Assembly: GCA_964407285.1 (NCBI GenBank)
Contig: CAYOVG010000376.1
Location: 1 to 6,549 of the forward strand
DNA length: 6,549 nucleotides
Reading direction: 5' to 3'
DNA from: CAYOVG01 sp964407285
GTDB taxonomy: Bacteria; Desulfobacterota; Syntrophobacteria; Syntrophobacterales; Syntrophobacteraceae
Translations under genes and position numbers: made by a program
In this document: in pieces, positions 6,132 through 6,549 of the stretch
Position numbering within the stretch: the first letter of the stretch is position 1
Layout: every line of letters begins with the position of its first letter
The notes under the pieces: model-generated
Databases searched by the model: none
What the model was told of the DNA's origin: nothing
What the model saw: the letters and a program-made list of their open reading frames with translations, nothing else

Positions 6132-6549
6132 CTTCGTGCCAGGGCGCGCCTTCCGGTTGAGAAGGGTGGAGTCCTCCTCTCCTTGTTTCGTTCATGGGAT
6201 CCGGCTATGTGCAACGATTCGCGGTCCTGCCGAGGAAAGCCGGCCGTTCCCGGGCGAATGCCGGTCAGTCTTCTGGTATGAAATATGCATAGAATGTATG
6301 GCGAGAGAGCGAGAAATGTAACAGCACTTGGGTAATTGTCGAATCCGAAAACTTCACGGGGCCTGTGCGGCGAGGTATAGAGCGTATCCGGGGATGGAGT
6401 ACGCCATTGAGATGGTGGACCATGCCTCGATAATGCGAAGACCATCGGGAGTGGGGATTTATTCGCCCGCGCCTGAATTGGTGAAGGAAAGCGCGCCCCA
6501 ACGGGGCCGCTCTCCCGGAAGAATCGAAACCGTGCCTGAAGGCGGAGCG

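Larger units (their letters stand above)
5774..6549. other. 776-base region without a recognisable gene
   Basis: No protein family is recognisable in any frame, and no RNA gene was seen. On the + strand, 5819-6160 is free of stops (113 codons plus stop). It reads as moderately protein-like (for example LQRFHAFKRLRLTEN and AAETHDIPVILSSG) but has only TTG or poorly placed ATG starts and no Shine-Dalgarno. On the - strand an overlapping frame runs 6445 to 5885, with a low-complexity, Arg/Pro/His-rich N-terminal half and no ribosome binding site. A third frame, opening at 6322 with an ATG at 6394, runs off the right edge without a recognisable match. None of these corresponds to ydhX, ydhU or ydhT. 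A decayed gene or a dispersed intergenic repeat would both fit. Confidence 0.5.

Noticed and set aside
5870..6160. 96-residue + strand frame as a gene
   Set aside because: It would start at TTG with no Shine-Dalgarno and matches no family I recognise. It is described as part of the unassigned region instead.
6394..6549. Frame from an ATG at 6394 running off the right edge
   Set aside because: Only 52 codons are visible, with no proper ribosome binding site and no recognised family. It may be real, but it cannot be supported from this window.

Overview
The window holds two unrelated blocks of genes read in the same direction, followed by about 0.8 kb with no convincing gene. The gene types suggest an anaerobic or facultative bacterium of fairly high GC: a lambda-type prophage tail gene next to an aldehyde:ferredoxin-oxidoreductase (AOR) family operon. 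The style fits a sulfate-reducing or syntrophic Desulfobacterota-like organism, but that placement is an inference. There is no rRNA or tRNA marker to anchor it.

Region 1 (2-2191) is the 3' part of a phage tail-tip protein of the lambda gpJ family. It carries a LamG/concanavalin-like lectin domain at the visible N-terminal end, followed by the conserved hub region. The protein stops close to where lambda gpJ begins its long C-terminal receptor-binding part. No other phage gene follows, so this looks like the edge of a prophage or a prophage remnant.

Region 2 (2192-2313) is a short intergenic spacer with two small dyad symmetries and an A-rich stretch.

Region 3 (2314-5773) is a compact three-gene operon: a four-cluster [4Fe-4S] ferredoxin subunit (YdhY-like, here with a twin-arginine motif), a 700-residue molybdo/tungstopterin oxidoreductase of the AOR family (very like E. 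coli YdhV), and a 183-residue accessory protein in the position of YdhW. The last two genes overlap by one base (TAATG). The likely scheme is a pterin-metal catalytic subunit exchanging electrons with the polyferredoxin subunit. The physiological substrate is unknown. The ydhX, ydhU (cytochrome b) and ydhT genes that complete the E. coli operon are absent from the rest of the window.

Region 4 (5774-6549) has no recognisable gene. It contains a weak terminator-like hairpin just after the operon, a stretch free of stops on both strands, a perfect 16-bp palindrome with a second dyad beside it, and a short frame running off the right edge. A decayed gene or a dispersed intergenic repeat would both fit.
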